61,787 bases of DNA from Thermodesulfobacteriota bacterium (GCA_040755095.1 JBFMBH010000007.1:1-61787), one strand, 5' to 3'; numbered from the stretch's first letter, positions 24,194 through 34,779 are shown. Program-made: numbers and translations. Notes: generated from the letters alone by a model not told the origin.

Positions 24194-25510
24194 TCAACCG
24201 GCCACCACACTGGCCAGAAGACCGGCCGCGGTGGGCGGCCCGATGCGCACCCGCACCAGGGCATTGACCAGGGCCGATGACCCCTGAACGATCACCGGCA
24301 GATAGTTGTCGGTGTGGCCGGTGAGGCCGATGCCCCGCCGCGGGCGGCCCTCGATGAGGGCGGGCCGTTCCTGGCCCAGGAAACGGCCGGCAAAGGCGGC
24401 CCGCTTGTCCCGGTCCAGGCCGGCCAAAAGCTGCCGCCGCCGCTCCTTGTCCGCTGGCGGCACCTGATCGGCCATGGCGGCCGCCAGTGTGCCGGGGCGG
24501 GGCGAGTAGGCAAAGACATGCAGGGAGCTTAGAGGCAGCGCTTCGACCAGGGCAGCCGTGCGGCCAAAGGCCGCGTCGTCTTCCCCGGGGAAGCCCACCA
24601 GCACATCGGCGCCGATGGCCGCCTCCGGCAAAGCGGCATGCACCGCCTGCACCACCGCCCGGTAGTCTTCCATGCGGTATGGCCGGTGCATGCGGGCCAG
24701 CACGCCGTTGTCGCCGCTTTGCAACGGGATATGGAAATGGGGCATCAGCCGGGGCTGGGCGGAAAAGAGGGCCAGCAGCTCCGGGGTGATCTCGCTGGGC
24801 TCCAGGGAGCTCACCCGCAGCCTGGGCACGCGGGTCTCGGCCAGCAGCAGGCGCAAGAGGCCGGCGAGGGATCGGGGCGGCGCGAGATCGTGGCCATAGG
24901 CGCCGGCATGGATGCCGGTGATGACCAGCTCCCGGTAGCCGGCAGCCGCCAAGGCCTGCGCCTGGGCCAGCACCGCCTCCGGCGCCAGGCTGCGGCTCGG
25001 TCCCCGGGCCTGGGGCACGATGCAATACGTGCAGCCGTTGTCGCAGCCGTCCTGCACCCGCAAAAAGGCCCGGGTGCGGCCGGCCATGGCCGGCAGCGGC
25101 AGCTGCGCCACGTGGCGGCAGTCCGTCATGGGTGCCAGGTGACGACCGGCCGCCGGCCAGGGCTCGGCCAGGGCCAGGGCCACCAGCCGGTCCTTGGCGC
25201 TGTTGCCCACCAGACAAAGGGGCGCGGCCACCGATGCCGCCAGTTCGTCCGGCGCCGTCTGGGCATGGCAGCCGGTGACCACCAGCCGGGCCGCCGGCTG
25301 CAACCGGGCGACGCGCCGAACCAGCTGCCGGGACTGGCTGGCGGCCCGGGCGGTGACCGCGCAGGTGTTGACCACCACGATGTCCGCCGGCCCCCCCCAG
25401 GGCACCACCGCCAGGCCGGCCTGCCGGAAGCCGGTGGCCAAGGCCGCGGTCTCGTACTGGCTCACCTTGCAGCCCAGAAAGGCCAGGGCCGCCGTGCGAG
25501 GCTCGGTCAT
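24194..25510 (-). CDS. mtaB: tRNA (N6-threonylcarbamoyladenosine37) methylthiotransferase MtaB
   Basis: Radical SAM methylthiotransferase (438 residues) that adds the methylthio group to t6A37 of tRNA. The N-terminal UPF0004 domain shows LGCKVSQYETAAL, VNTCAVT and VTGCHAQ, supplying the three auxiliary-cluster cysteines. The radical SAM motif is CDNGCTYCIVP (about residues 145-155) with GPSRS after it, and a C-terminal TRAM-like domain follows. LGCKVSQYE and CTYC features favour MtaB over MiaB or RimO. The start ATG 25510 has GGGGGAG 9 bases upstream; the long upstream extension of the frame overlaps mnmA and is rejected. Confidence 0.92.
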   Translation of the reverse strand: MTEPRTAALAFLGCKVSQYETAALATGFRQAGLAVVPWGGPADIVVVNTCAVTARAASQSRQLVRRVARLQPAARLVVTGCHAQTAPDELAASVAAPLCLVGNSAKDRLVALALAEPWPAAGRHLAPMTDCRHVAQLPLPAMAGRTRAFLRVQDGCDNGCTYCIVPQARGPSRSLAPEAVLAQAQALAAAGYRELVITGIHAGAYGHDLAPPRSLAGLLRLLLAETRVPRLRVSSLEPSEITPELLALFSAQPRLMPHFHIPLQSGDNGVLARMHRPYRMEDYRAVVQAVHAALPEAAIGADVLVGFPGEDDAAFGRTAALVEALPLSSLHVFAYSPRPGTLAAAMADQVPPADKERRRQLLAGLDRDKRAAFAGRFLGQERPALIEGRPRRGIGLTGHTDNYLPVIVQGSSALVNALVRVRIGPPTAAGLLASVVAG

Positions 25511-25538
25511 GCCGAAGCTCCCCCGGCCGCCAGCAACC

Positions 25539-26597
25539 TCAACCCGTCGCCGGCGGCACGATCTCGCCGCCCCCCAGGACCAGGTCACCCAGGTAGAGGA
25601 CAGCGTACTGACCCGGTGTGACGGCGCGTTGCGGCTGATCGAAGACCAGCCTCCCTCCCAGCCCTCCCGGGACGGGATAGAGGGTTGCCGGCGCCTGGCG
25701 CTGGCGGTAGCGGATACGGGCCGCGCAACGCAACGGCAAGGCCGGCGGCCGGCCCGCCACCCAGGACAGGGGGGCCACCAGGACCTCCTGCTGCCAGAGG
25801 TCGGCCTCTTTGCCCACGACCACCCGGTCGCGATCGGCATCGATGGCCAGCACATAATAGGGGGAAGCGTCAGGAATGCCCAGCCCCCGCCGCTGGCCCA
25901 CGGTGAAGTGGTGGATGCCCGGGTGCCGGCCCAGCACCCGCCCCATCCGGTCCACCACCTCGCCAGCCAGCCGGCCGGCACCCGGGCGGGCGGTCAGAAG
26001 ATCCTCCACCGCTCCCCCAGCCAGAAAGCACACGTCCTGGCTCTCCGGGCCATGGAGCCCGGCCAGGCCGAGAGACCAGGCCAGCCGGCGCACCGCGGCT
26101 TTGGTCAGGCGACCCAGGGGGAAGCGCACCTCAGCCAGCTGCTCCTGATCGAGAAGGGCCAGGAAATAGGACTGATCCTTGGCGATGTCCCGGCCCTGGC
26201 CCAGGCCGATCCCACCGTCAGGGAGCGCCAGCCGGCGGGCGTAGTGCCCGGTGGCCAGGAACCGGCAACCCAGTTGGCGAACCCGGTCCAGGAGAGCGCC
26301 GAATTTTATTCTTCGATTGCAGATCGTGCAAGGATTTGGCGTGCGGCCGGCCAGGTAGGCCGCGACAAAGGGGGAGAGCACCTCCACCTCGAAGCGGTCG
26401 GCCAGCTCCAGAACTTCGAGCTCAATACCGAGGCGGACCGCAATACCCGCCACCCGGGACTCCTGGCGGTCGGCATCCGGCTGCCCCAGGTGCAAGAACA
26501 TGCCCTTGACCGGCAAGCCTCGGCGGACCAGGAGGGCGGCGGTGACGGAGCTGTCCACCCCGCCGCTCATGGCCACCGCCACCGGTGCCCCCGGCAT
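25539..26597 (-). CDS. mnmA: tRNA-specific 2-thiouridylase MnmA
   Basis: Thiolates U34 of Lys/Glu/Gln tRNAs; 352 residues. The PP-loop ATP-binding motif is AMSGGVDSSV at the N-terminus. The catalytic cysteines lie in NPCTICNRRIKF (about residue 95) and CFLAG (about 193). Central FGALLDRVRQLGCRFLATGHYAR and GIHHFTVGQRRGLGI are characteristic. The ATG 26597 has GGAGAGGGG upstream. It sits in a tRNA-modification run with mtaB and, farther upstream, tgt. Confidence 0.96.
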   Translation of the reverse strand: MPGAPVAVAMSGGVDSSVTAALLVRRGLPVKGMFLHLGQPDADRQESRVAGIAVRLGIELEVLELADRFEVEVLSPFVAAYLAGRTPNPCTICNRRIKFGALLDRVRQLGCRFLATGHYARRLALPDGGIGLGQGRDIAKDQSYFLALLDQEQLAEVRFPLGRLTKAAVRRLAWSLGLAGLHGPESQDVCFLAGGAVEDLLTARPGAGRLAGEVVDRMGRVLGRHPGIHHFTVGQRRGLGIPDASPYYVLAIDADRDRVVVGKEADLWQQEVLVAPLSWVAGRPPALPLRCAARIRYRQRQAPATLYPVPGGLGGRLVFDQPQRAVTPGQYAVLYLGDLVLGGGEIVPPATG

Positions 26598-26640
26598 CAG
26601 CCCCTCTCCTGCCAGCAACGATCGGCCTCCGCCAAAACGC

Positions 26641-26682
26641 CTTCGGCCCGGTCAGGGCGCTGGGCGCTCTGCCGGGCCGAAG
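26641..26682 (-). terminator. Hairpin terminator after yajC
   Basis: CTTCGGCCCGG (26641-26651) pairs with CCGGGCCGAAG (26672-26682), 11 bp, with a further partial stem inside. On the minus strand GCGTTTTGG follows. It lies about 55 bases beyond the yajC stop and before mnmA, so it probably separates the tgt-yajC unit from mnmA. Confidence 0.6.
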
Positions 26683-26736
26683 CCCAGTGCCACATGCTCC
26701 GTCCCATCACCGATGAGACTACGAGCGCCGGATCCC

Positions 26737-28400
<1,664 letters not shown>

Positions 28401-28473
28401 GTGCTTTTCGTTGTCAACCATCTTCGGCCAGATAACCTCCCAACCCCACAGGCATTCCCGAGAAGGAACCAGC

Positions 28474-28914
28474 ATGGCTGTCCAGAGCAACGATCCCATC
28501 TACCCGATCAGCGTCGCCGCGAAACTCCTGGGCGTCCACCCCCGTACCATCCGCATCTACGAGGACGAAGGTCTGATCAAGCCGGCCCGCCTCGGCCAGA
28601 AGCGTTACTTCTCCAACGACGACGTGGAATGGATCCGGTGCATCCGTCATCTCATCCACGATCAGGGCATCAGCATCCCGGGCATCAAGAAGCTTCTGGA
28701 GCTGACCCCCTGCTGGGAGATCAAGGACTGCCCCACCGAGAAGCGCGAGAGCTGCTCCGCCTATGTGGACCGCTCCATCCCCTGCTGGCAACGGGCCTGC
28801 ACCGCCTGCCGCCGGGAGGCCAAGGCGTGCGAGCACTGCGAGATCTACCGCAAAGCGGCGCAGGAGACCCAGGGTGTCGCCGCCGCCCGCAAGGCCGTCG
28901 CCGCCCGGGCCTGA
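28474..28914 (+). CDS. MerR-family transcriptional regulator with Cys-rich C-terminal domain
   Basis: A 146-residue regulator. The N-terminal MerR winged helix (about residues 10-76) contains SVAAKLLGVHPRTIRIYEDEGLIKPAR with the wing KRYFSNDDVEWIR, similar to HspR/GlnR-type MerR proteins. The C-terminal portion carries eight cysteines (Cys80, 86, 94, 104, 109, 112, 119, 122), including CWEIKDC and CWQRACTAC, which could bind a metal or an iron-sulfur cluster. Effector-binding Cys-rich tails of this type suggest redox or metal sensing (inference). AGAAGGAACCAGC precedes the ATG at 28474. It is transcribed divergently from tgt and faces nosL. Confidence 0.85.
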   Translation: MAVQSNDPIYPISVAAKLLGVHPRTIRIYEDEGLIKPARLGQKRYFSNDDVEWIRCIRHLIHDQGISIPGIKKLLELTPCWEIKDCPTEKRESCSAYVDRSIPCWQRACTACRREAKACEHCEIYRKAAQETQGVAAARKAVAARA

Positions 28915-28980
28915 TCTTCCCGCCACCGCGGCAAGCAGCAACCGCTGCTGCCAGGCTGGCAGGGCAAGTCTCCGCACGGG

Positions 28981-29463
28981 CTATTGCCCGGCCCGCAGGG
29001 ACTCCACCAGCTCCGGCGTGATCTCGGCAAAGCCCAGCACGCGCTTGCCCTTGTGATCGGCCCGGAAGCTCTCCGCCGCCGCCCGTGTCCCGAAGGGAAT
29101 GAGCTCGTGGCCCATGGGCCCCAGGGTGTCGCTGCCCAGCACATACCAGGCCAGGCGGCCGTCCACCCACGCCAGGGTGTAATAATCCTTGACCCAGATC
29201 TCCAGGGGCTGGCCGCCGGTCTTGTCGCCATACCGGCCAGGCTCCCCGAGATAGACGGCCATATCCTTCACCCCGTCAAAGTAGGCCACCGAGCCGTCCC
29301 TGTGGCGAACCTGGGCCTGCCAGACCGGATACTTGGCCACGAACATGCCGCAGACCGGACACCTGGCCCTTTCCGGCGCCAGGGCCGGCTCGGCGGCAGC
29401 CATGCCGATGGAGACAAGAGCCCCCAGAATCCCAAGGAAGATGCCATGCAGCCGCCGCACCAT
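28981..29463 (-). CDS. NosL-family copper lipoprotein-like protein
   Basis: A 160-residue secreted protein of the NosL family, periplasmic copper-binding proteins linked to nitrous oxide reductase assembly and found more widely. An N-terminal hydrophobic signal (LHGIFLGILGALVSIGMAAA) is followed by the copper-site motif RCPVCGMFVAKYP, then FDGVKDMAVYL and a C-terminal GHELIPF region. There is no lipobox Cys near the signal, unlike canonical NosL. Start ATG 29463 is favoured by AGGGGGG at 8 bases; ATG 29469 is an alternative. No nosZ lies nearby, so the client enzyme is unknown. Confidence 0.82.
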   Translation of the reverse strand: MVRRLHGIFLGILGALVSIGMAAAEPALAPERARCPVCGMFVAKYPVWQAQVRHRDGSVAYFDGVKDMAVYLGEPGRYGDKTGGQPLEIWVKDYYTLAWVDGRLAWYVLGSDTLGPMGHELIPFGTRAAAESFRADHKGKRVLGFAEITPELVESLRAGQ

Positions 29464-29702
29464 GTCCATTCCCCCCTCACGCGCGCGTGGTGATCCCCGA
29501 GGCCTGCCGGGTGCCGCCCATCCTAGCCCGGAGCCGCCGCTTGCGCAAGGCAGACGGGCCGCCCGCCTGCGCTTGCCATTTCGCCTTGCCTTGGGGTACG
29601 ATCCAATGATGAGTCAACAGGCTGAGGAATCTGCCGGGAAACCGCCTGGTTGTGGCCGGAAGGCCCGTCACGCCCCTTGCGCTCGATCTTGAGGAGGTGA
29701 TC

Positions 29703-30608
29703 ATGAGACAAGCCGCGGTGCTCCTGTCTGTCCTTGTCGCCGTCCTGCTGGCCGGGCCGGGGCGTCCGGCGCCGGCCATCGCCCAGGATGCCAGCCGGCC
29801 CTTGGTGATCGGGCTTCTGCCCGAGCTCAATGTCTTCGCGCAGATGGAGCGGTTCCGGCCCCTGGCTGCCTACCTGGGGCCACGCCTGGGCCGACCGGTG
29901 CAGCTCACCATGCTCAGCCGCTACGGCAACATCATTGACCGGCTCCGGGACGGGGAGGTGGACGGTGCCTTCCTGGGCTCCTTCACTGGCGCCCTGGCTA
30001 TTGCTCAGCTCCATGTGGAGCCCCTGGCCCGACCGGTGAATCTGGACGGCACCTCCACGTACACCGGTCTCCTCTTCGTTCGCCGGGCCAGCGGCATCCA
30101 TTCCATTGCCGACATGAAGGGCAAGAGCCTGGCCCTGGTGGAGCGGGCCACCACGGCCGGCTATGTCTTCCCGCTGGCCTTCGTGCGCTCCCAGGGCATC
30201 CCCAGCCTGGAGGATCACTTCCGGGAAATCTTCTTTGCCGGCAGCCATGACGCGGCCATCCAGGCGGTCCTGGACGGCCGGGCCGACGTGGGGGCCGCCA
30301 AGAATACCATCTTCCAGCGCCTGCGGCTCGCCGCTCCAGCCCTGGACGAGCGGCTGACCGTCCTGGCCGAATCGGCACCCGTGCCCTCCAACGGCCTGTG
30401 CGTCAAGCCCGAGGTGCCCGCTGCCGACAAGAGCCGTCTGAAGTCCCTGCTCCTGGGCCTGGACATGGATCCGGACGGCCGCGAGACGCTGGCGGCTCTG
30501 GGAGCGCTGCGCTTCCTGGCCACCAGCGCCGACGACTACCAGCCGGTGCGCCAGCTGACCCATGAGGCTGGCCTCCGGCTTGCGGACTACCAGTACCACA
30601 ACGAATGA
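29703..30608 (+). CDS. PhnD-like periplasmic substrate-binding protein (signalling operon)
   Basis: A 301-residue periplasmic binding protein of the phosphate/phosphite/phosphonate (PhnD-like) class. A signal peptide (MRQAAVLLSVLVAVLLAGP) ends around residue 28. The fold signatures RPLVIGLLPELNVFAQMERFRPLAAYL and GEVDGAFLGSFTG are present, with SIADMKGKSLALVERATTAGYVFP in the hinge region. GAGGAGGTGATC directly precedes the ATG. Its stop overlaps the start of the histidine kinase gene (ATGA), and no permease or ATPase gene follows. It is therefore more likely a ligand sensor for the kinase than a transporter component. Confidence 0.88.
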   Translation: MRQAAVLLSVLVAVLLAGPGRPAPAIAQDASRPLVIGLLPELNVFAQMERFRPLAAYLGPRLGRPVQLTMLSRYGNIIDRLRDGEVDGAFLGSFTGALAIAQLHVEPLARPVNLDGTSTYTGLLFVRRASGIHSIADMKGKSLALVERATTAGYVFPLAFVRSQGIPSLEDHFREIFFAGSHDAAIQAVLDGRADVGAAKNTIFQRLRLAAPALDERLTVLAESAPVPSNGLCVKPEVPAADKSRLKSLLLGLDMDPDGRETLAALGALRFLATSADDYQPVRQLTHEAGLRLADYQYHNE

Positions 30609-33034
30609 TCCGCATCATTGTCGGCTCCTTTGCCGTCATCTTCGCCCTCTTCCTGGGCGGCTCCGGGCTCATGCTCCGGCAGCTGGCGGACTCCACCGAC
30701 CGACTACGCACCCTGATCGTGCTGCACGAGATCGAGGATCTGCGCCAGGACCTGGCCGAGCACGTCCAGAATATCCGCTACGTCATCCGTTCCACCCCGG
30801 CTGAATTCACCACCCACCTGGACAGCGTCATCGACAGCGTCCGGGGCATGAGCCAGGCCATGGCCCACTGCCACGACTGCCATCATGGGGCCAGTGTCCA
30901 GGAGGAGCTCGATTATACGAGCCAGCTGGTGGCGGATCTGCAGGAGCGCCTGTCCTTTCTCATCACCTCCCTGGGAGAGGGCCCCTGGCGCCAGGAAAAC
31001 GCCGGCCGCGTCGAGGCGGTCGGCGAGGTGATCCTGACCATGGTTCAGGCCATGGCCCGGCGGGCGGCGGTCACCATCCAACTCCGCACCCAGGCGGTGA
31101 CCGCCACGGTGGAGCGATCCGAGGAGCTTCTGGCCCTCACCCTGGTCGCCACCCTGCTCACCGCCCTGCTCGTGGCCCGCCATCTGACTGTCCAGGTCAC
31201 GCGGCCCTTGGCTTCCCTGGTGGCCGCCACCCGCCAGCTGACCAGTGGTGCGACCGGCACCCAGGCGCCGCTGCAAGGTCCCGGCGAGATCCAAGAGCTC
31301 ATCGGCAGCTTCAACACCATGAGCACCGCCCTGGCGAACAAGGAGATCCTGCTGGCTGAAACCATCGACCGCCTGGAGCGCCTGAGCACCCTGACTCTGC
31401 CGTTGCACACCTCGCGCCAGAGCGCCAGCCCGGATAGCGACTCCCTCCTGGCCCAAGTGGAGACCAGCCTTCTGAGCCTCATGGACTGCGAGGTAGCCGG
31501 CACCCTGCTGCCAGCCGGCGACCAGGGCTTTCGTTTGCACCTGGTGGCTGGGCCGGAAAGCGAATTCGGCCCCCTCACCCTCCTGGTGGACCGGTCCACC
31601 GTGGTGGCGGCCCGGCAATCCTCCTCCGACGCCGACCCCGCCTGGCCGTTCGGCCAGCTGCCCCGGGGGCTCGCGCCCCGTCACCTCCTGGTGGCCTGGC
31701 TGCCAGACAAGGACCAGGAGCCGTCAGGAGCGCTGGTGGCGATCAACCGCCGCCAGGGCGCGCCAAGAAGCCAAGACAGGACCATCCTCACCCTGTTGGC
31801 CAGCCATCTGGGCATCGCTCTGGACAACGAGCGGCTGTATGCGGATCTGGAGCACGGCCTGCTTGAGCTGCGGCAGACCCAGCGCCAGCTGGTGGATGCC
31901 GAGAAGCTCACCGCCCTGGGGACCCTTGCCGGGGGTATCGCCCACGACTTCAACAACATCCTGTGCGGCATCCTGGGCCATATCGCCCTGTTGAAAAGGA
32001 GCCGGCCCGCGGGGGACCCGGTCACCCCCGTCCTGGACATCATCGAGCAGGCCGGCTTGCGGGCCGCCGGTCTGACCAGGCAGCTCCTGGCCTTCGCTCG
32101 CCGCGGCACGGCCAGAACAGAGCCCGTGGATCTGAACCGCTCCGTCGCCAGCGTCGTGGCGATCGTCCGCAACACCATCCCCAAGACCATCACCATCCGC
32201 AGCGAGCTGGCGGCCGATCTGCCGCTCCTGGCGGGGGATGCCAGTCAGCTGGAGCAGGTGATCATGAACCTGTGCGTCAACGCCCGGGATGCCATGCCGC
32301 AAGGCGGCGAGATCCTGATCGCCACCACGGCCATGGAGGTGGACGAGGCCTTCAGCCGGCTGTTCGCCGGCGCCCAGCCCGGCCCCCACGTGCGCCTTCT
32401 GGTCAGCGATACCGGCGTCGGCATTCAGCGGGAGATCATGTCCCGCATCTTCGAGCCGTTCTTCACCACCAAGGAGGTGGGCAAGGGCACCGGCCTCGGC
32501 CTGTCCACCGTGTACGGCATCGTCCGTGGCCACAACGGGTTCTGCCACGTGGACAGCCAGCCGGGGCACGGCACCCGGTTCAGCGTCTTCCTGCCAACCC
32601 AGGCGGCGGCCAAGGCGGTTCCCGCCGAGCCCGCCAGGCCCGAGGGCGCGGCGACTGCACCCAGCCCCTGCCGGGGCCGGATCCTGGTGGTGGACGACGA
32701 GGAGCCGGTGGCCGGCATGCTGGCGGAGTACCTGGGCTCCCTGGGCTGTACCGTCAGCGTGGCCACCAACGGCCAGCACGGGGTCGAGCTGGTGGCCCAG
32801 GCCGAAGTCCCCTTCGACCTGGTGATCCTGGACGTCAATATGCCGGTCATGGACGGCCGGGAGGCATTCCAGCGCATACGCTCCCTGCGCCCGGCGCTCA
32901 AGGTTCTTGTCTCGTCCGGCTATCCTGAGGATGGCGTCGTCCAGGACATCCTGCGCCAAGGCGCCGACGCCTTCCTCCAGAAGCCCTATTCCCTTGATGC
33001 GGTGACTGTCAAGCTCCGGCAGCTTCTGCCCTGA
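30605..33034 (+). CDS. Hybrid histidine kinase with periplasmic CxxCH haem motif
   Basis: Membrane-bound hybrid sensor kinase, 809 residues. Membrane helix 1 is about residues 5-25 and helix 2 about 175-195. Between them lies a helical periplasmic domain containing CHDCH (Cys89, Cys92, His93), a covalent c-type haem attachment motif. HAMP is about 196-250 and a GAF-like region about 280-410. The HisKA phospho-accepting His447 lies in AGGIAHDFNN. HATPase boxes are NLCVNARDAM (N), DTGVGI (G1) and GTGLGLSTVYG (G2). A C-terminal receiver (692-809) has the phospho-Asp at about 743 in LDVNMP. It overlaps the upstream PhnD-like gene (ATGA) and is followed by two receiver genes. Likely input: redox state through haem, and a ligand through the PhnD-like protein (inference). 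Confidence 0.92.
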   Translation: MIRIIVGSFAVIFALFLGGSGLMLRQLADSTDRLRTLIVLHEIEDLRQDLAEHVQNIRYVIRSTPAEFTTHLDSVIDSVRGMSQAMAHCHDCHHGASVQEELDYTSQLVADLQERLSFLITSLGEGPWRQENAGRVEAVGEVILTMVQAMARRAAVTIQLRTQAVTATVERSEELLALTLVATLLTALLVARHLTVQVTRPLASLVAATRQLTSGATGTQAPLQGPGEIQELIGSFNTMSTALANKEILLAETIDRLERLSTLTLPLHTSRQSASPDSDSLLAQVETSLLSLMDCEVAGTLLPAGDQGFRLHLVAGPESEFGPLTLLVDRSTVVAARQSSSDADPAWPFGQLPRGLAPRHLLVAWLPDKDQEPSGALVAINRRQGAPRSQDRTILTLLASHLGIALDNERLYADLEHGLLELRQTQRQLVDAEKLTALGTLAGGIAHDFNNILCGILGHIALLKRSRPAGDPVTPVLDIIEQAGLRAAGLTRQLLAFARRGTARTEPVDLNRSVASVVAIVRNTIPKTITIRSELAADLPLLAGDASQLEQVIMNLCVNARDAMPQGGEILIATTAMEVDEAFSRLFAGAQPGPHVRLLVSDTGVGIQREIMSRIFEPFFTTKEVGKGTGLGLSTVYGIVRGHNGFCHVDSQPGHGTRFSVFLPTQAAAKAVPAEPARPEGAATAPSPCRGRILVVDDEEPVAGMLAEYLGSLGCTVSVATNGQHGVELVAQAEVPFDLVILDVNMPVMDGREAFQRIRSLRPALKVLVSSGYPEDGVVQDILRQGADAFLQKPYSLDAVTVKLRQLLP

Positions 33035-33044
33035 GGTCGGAATC

Positions 33045-34391
33045 ATGAGCCGCTATCCCGTACTCCTGGTGGAGGACAGCCGCTCCCTGGCCCTGTTCGT
33101 ACGCCGCAAGCTGGAGGCGGCGCTGCCCGTGGTGGTCACCTGGGCCCAGGACTACCGGGAGGCGGTGGCGCACCTGGCCAGCGGCCGCGACTTCACCTTG
33201 GGCATCCTCGATCTCACCTTGCCGGATGCCCCGCAAGGCCAGATTGTCGACCTGGCCGCGACCCGGGGCCTGCCGGCTATCGTTTTCGCCGGTCAGTTCG
33301 ACGAGCGCCTCCGGGAGGAGCTGTGGGCCAAACGGGTGGTGGACTATGTGCTCAAAGAGTCCCCCGAGACCATTGACCTTCTGGTCGGCCTGGTACGGCG
33401 CCTCTTGCGCAACCGCGAGATCAAGGTGCTGGTGGTGGACGACTCCCGGGGAGCCCGCCAGGAGCTGCAGGAGCTGCTGGCGATCCACGGGTACCAGGTC
33501 TTCACCGCCAGCTCCGGCCAGGAGGCCCTGGCAGTCGCTGCCCAGGAGCCCGATCTGCGGCTGGTCCTGGCCGACTACGCCATGCCGGAGCCCAACGGCG
33601 TCGAGCTGACCCGGCGGTTGCGCGCCCGCTATTCCAAGGACCAACTGGCCATCATCGGTCTGTCCGCCCGGGCGGATCGGCATCTGTCGGCCATGTTCCT
33701 CAAGAACGGCGCCAATGATTTCGTGCACAAGCCATTCCTGGCCGAGGAGCTGTACTGCCGGGTGAGCCAGAACATCGAGCTCATCGAGCACATCGCGGCC
33801 ATCCAGGAGAGCTCCAACCGGGACTTCTTGACCGGCCTTTACAACCGGCGCTACCTGTTCGAGCTGGGCGAGAACCTGTTAGCCTCCGCCTTGCGGGGCC
33901 ACATCACCCTCACGGTGGCCATGCTGGATATCGATTTCTTCAAGAGGATCAATGACACCCACGGCCACGACGTCGGGGACATGGTCCTCAAGCACCTGGC
34001 CGGGATTCTGGCCAAGCGCTTCCGGGCCACCGACGTCGTCAGCCGTTATGGCGGGGAGGAGTTCTGCCTCCTGGCCGTCAACATGGACCGGGCCGCGGTA
34101 CCGCGGGTGTTTGCGGAGGTTCGAGACCGGATCGCCGCGTCCACCCTGGAGGCAGGAGGCCGGACGGTCAAGGTCACGGTGAGCATCGGGGTGAGCACCG
34201 TCATCGGCAGCTCCCTGGAAGAGATGATTCGGCAGGCGGATGCCATGCTCTACGCCGCCAAGGCCGCCGGCCGGGATCGGGTGGTGGTGGATGAGCCGGA
34301 GCCCGCCGACCTTGGCGGGCCCGAAGCAACAACCAGCGACAGGCTAATGAGGAGGGAGGAGGCCCATGGCCAAAATTCTCGTGGTGGATGA
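33045..34391 (+). CDS. Response regulator with two receivers and a GGDEF diguanylate cyclase domain
   Basis: PleD-like regulator of 448 residues. Receiver 1 has its phospho-Asp at Asp56 (GILDLTLPD) and receiver 2 (about 125-245) at Asp177 (VLADYAMPE). The C-terminal GGDEF domain (about 258-415) begins DFLTGLYNRRYLF and has the intact catalytic loop GGEEF (336-340). An RxxD inhibitory site, RATD, sits at 327-330, so it should make cyclic di-GMP and be product-inhibited. It lies 10 bases after the kinase gene and overlaps the next receiver gene by 26 bases. It is the probable output of the upstream kinase. Confidence 0.93.
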   Translation: MSRYPVLLVEDSRSLALFVRRKLEAALPVVVTWAQDYREAVAHLASGRDFTLGILDLTLPDAPQGQIVDLAATRGLPAIVFAGQFDERLREELWAKRVVDYVLKESPETIDLLVGLVRRLLRNREIKVLVVDDSRGARQELQELLAIHGYQVFTASSGQEALAVAAQEPDLRLVLADYAMPEPNGVELTRRLRARYSKDQLAIIGLSARADRHLSAMFLKNGANDFVHKPFLAEELYCRVSQNIELIEHIAAIQESSNRDFLTGLYNRRYLFELGENLLASALRGHITLTVAMLDIDFFKRINDTHGHDVGDMVLKHLAGILAKRFRATDVVSRYGGEEFCLLAVNMDRAAVPRVFAEVRDRIAASTLEAGGRTVKVTVSIGVSTVIGSSLEEMIRQADAMLYAAKAAGRDRVVVDEPEPADLGGPEATTSDRLMRREEAHGQNSRGG

Positions 34392-34779
34392 TGAGCCGTC
34401 GATCCGGGACCTGCTGCAGCGCCTCCTGGCAGACGCCGGTCATGCAGTCAGGACCGCAGCCGACGGCGAGGAGGCGTTGACCTTCTTCCAGCAGGAGCCG
34501 GCGGATCTGGTCATCGTCGACCTGATTATGCCCCGCAAGGATGGCCTCAACACCATCGTCGACATCCTGGAGGCGTCGCCCAACACCGGGGTGATCGCCA
34601 TCTCCGGGGGCGGCCAGGCTATCGGCGCCGGCCGCTACCTGCGCCTGGCCCAGGAGCTGGGGGCCGTGCATGTGCTCTCGAAGCCCCTGGACATGCTGGA
34701 GCTGTTCGGGGCCATCGATGCCACCCTGGCCCGGCGGTCATCGGGGAAAGGCCTCGGGGATCCCGGCGTCCACGGGTAG
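34366..34779 (+). CDS. Single-domain response regulator
   Basis: A 137-residue CheY-like receiver. ILVVDDEPSIRDLLQRLL carries the acidic pair, the phospho-Asp lies in VIVDLIMPRKDG, and the conserved Lys is in HVLSKPLDM. It overlaps the end of the diguanylate cyclase gene by 26 bases, and AGGAGGGAGGAGG lies just upstream of its start, inside that gene. Its last 14 codons overlap the end of the convergent aldolase/dehydrogenase gene by 42 bases. No output domain is present, so it acts by interaction or in a phosphorelay with the hybrid kinase. Confidence 0.9.
   Translation: MAKILVVDDEPSIRDLLQRLLADAGHAVRTAADGEEALTFFQQEPADLVIVDLIMPRKDGLNTIVDILEASPNTGVIAISGGGQAIGAGRYLRLAQELGAVHVLSKPLDMLELFGAIDATLARRSSGKGLGDPGVHG

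Noticed and set aside
29470-29702. Riboswitch-like structure upstream of the PhnD-like gene
   Set aside because: Several short complementary segments exist but no match to a riboswitch consensus known to me; normal for GC-rich leader DNA.
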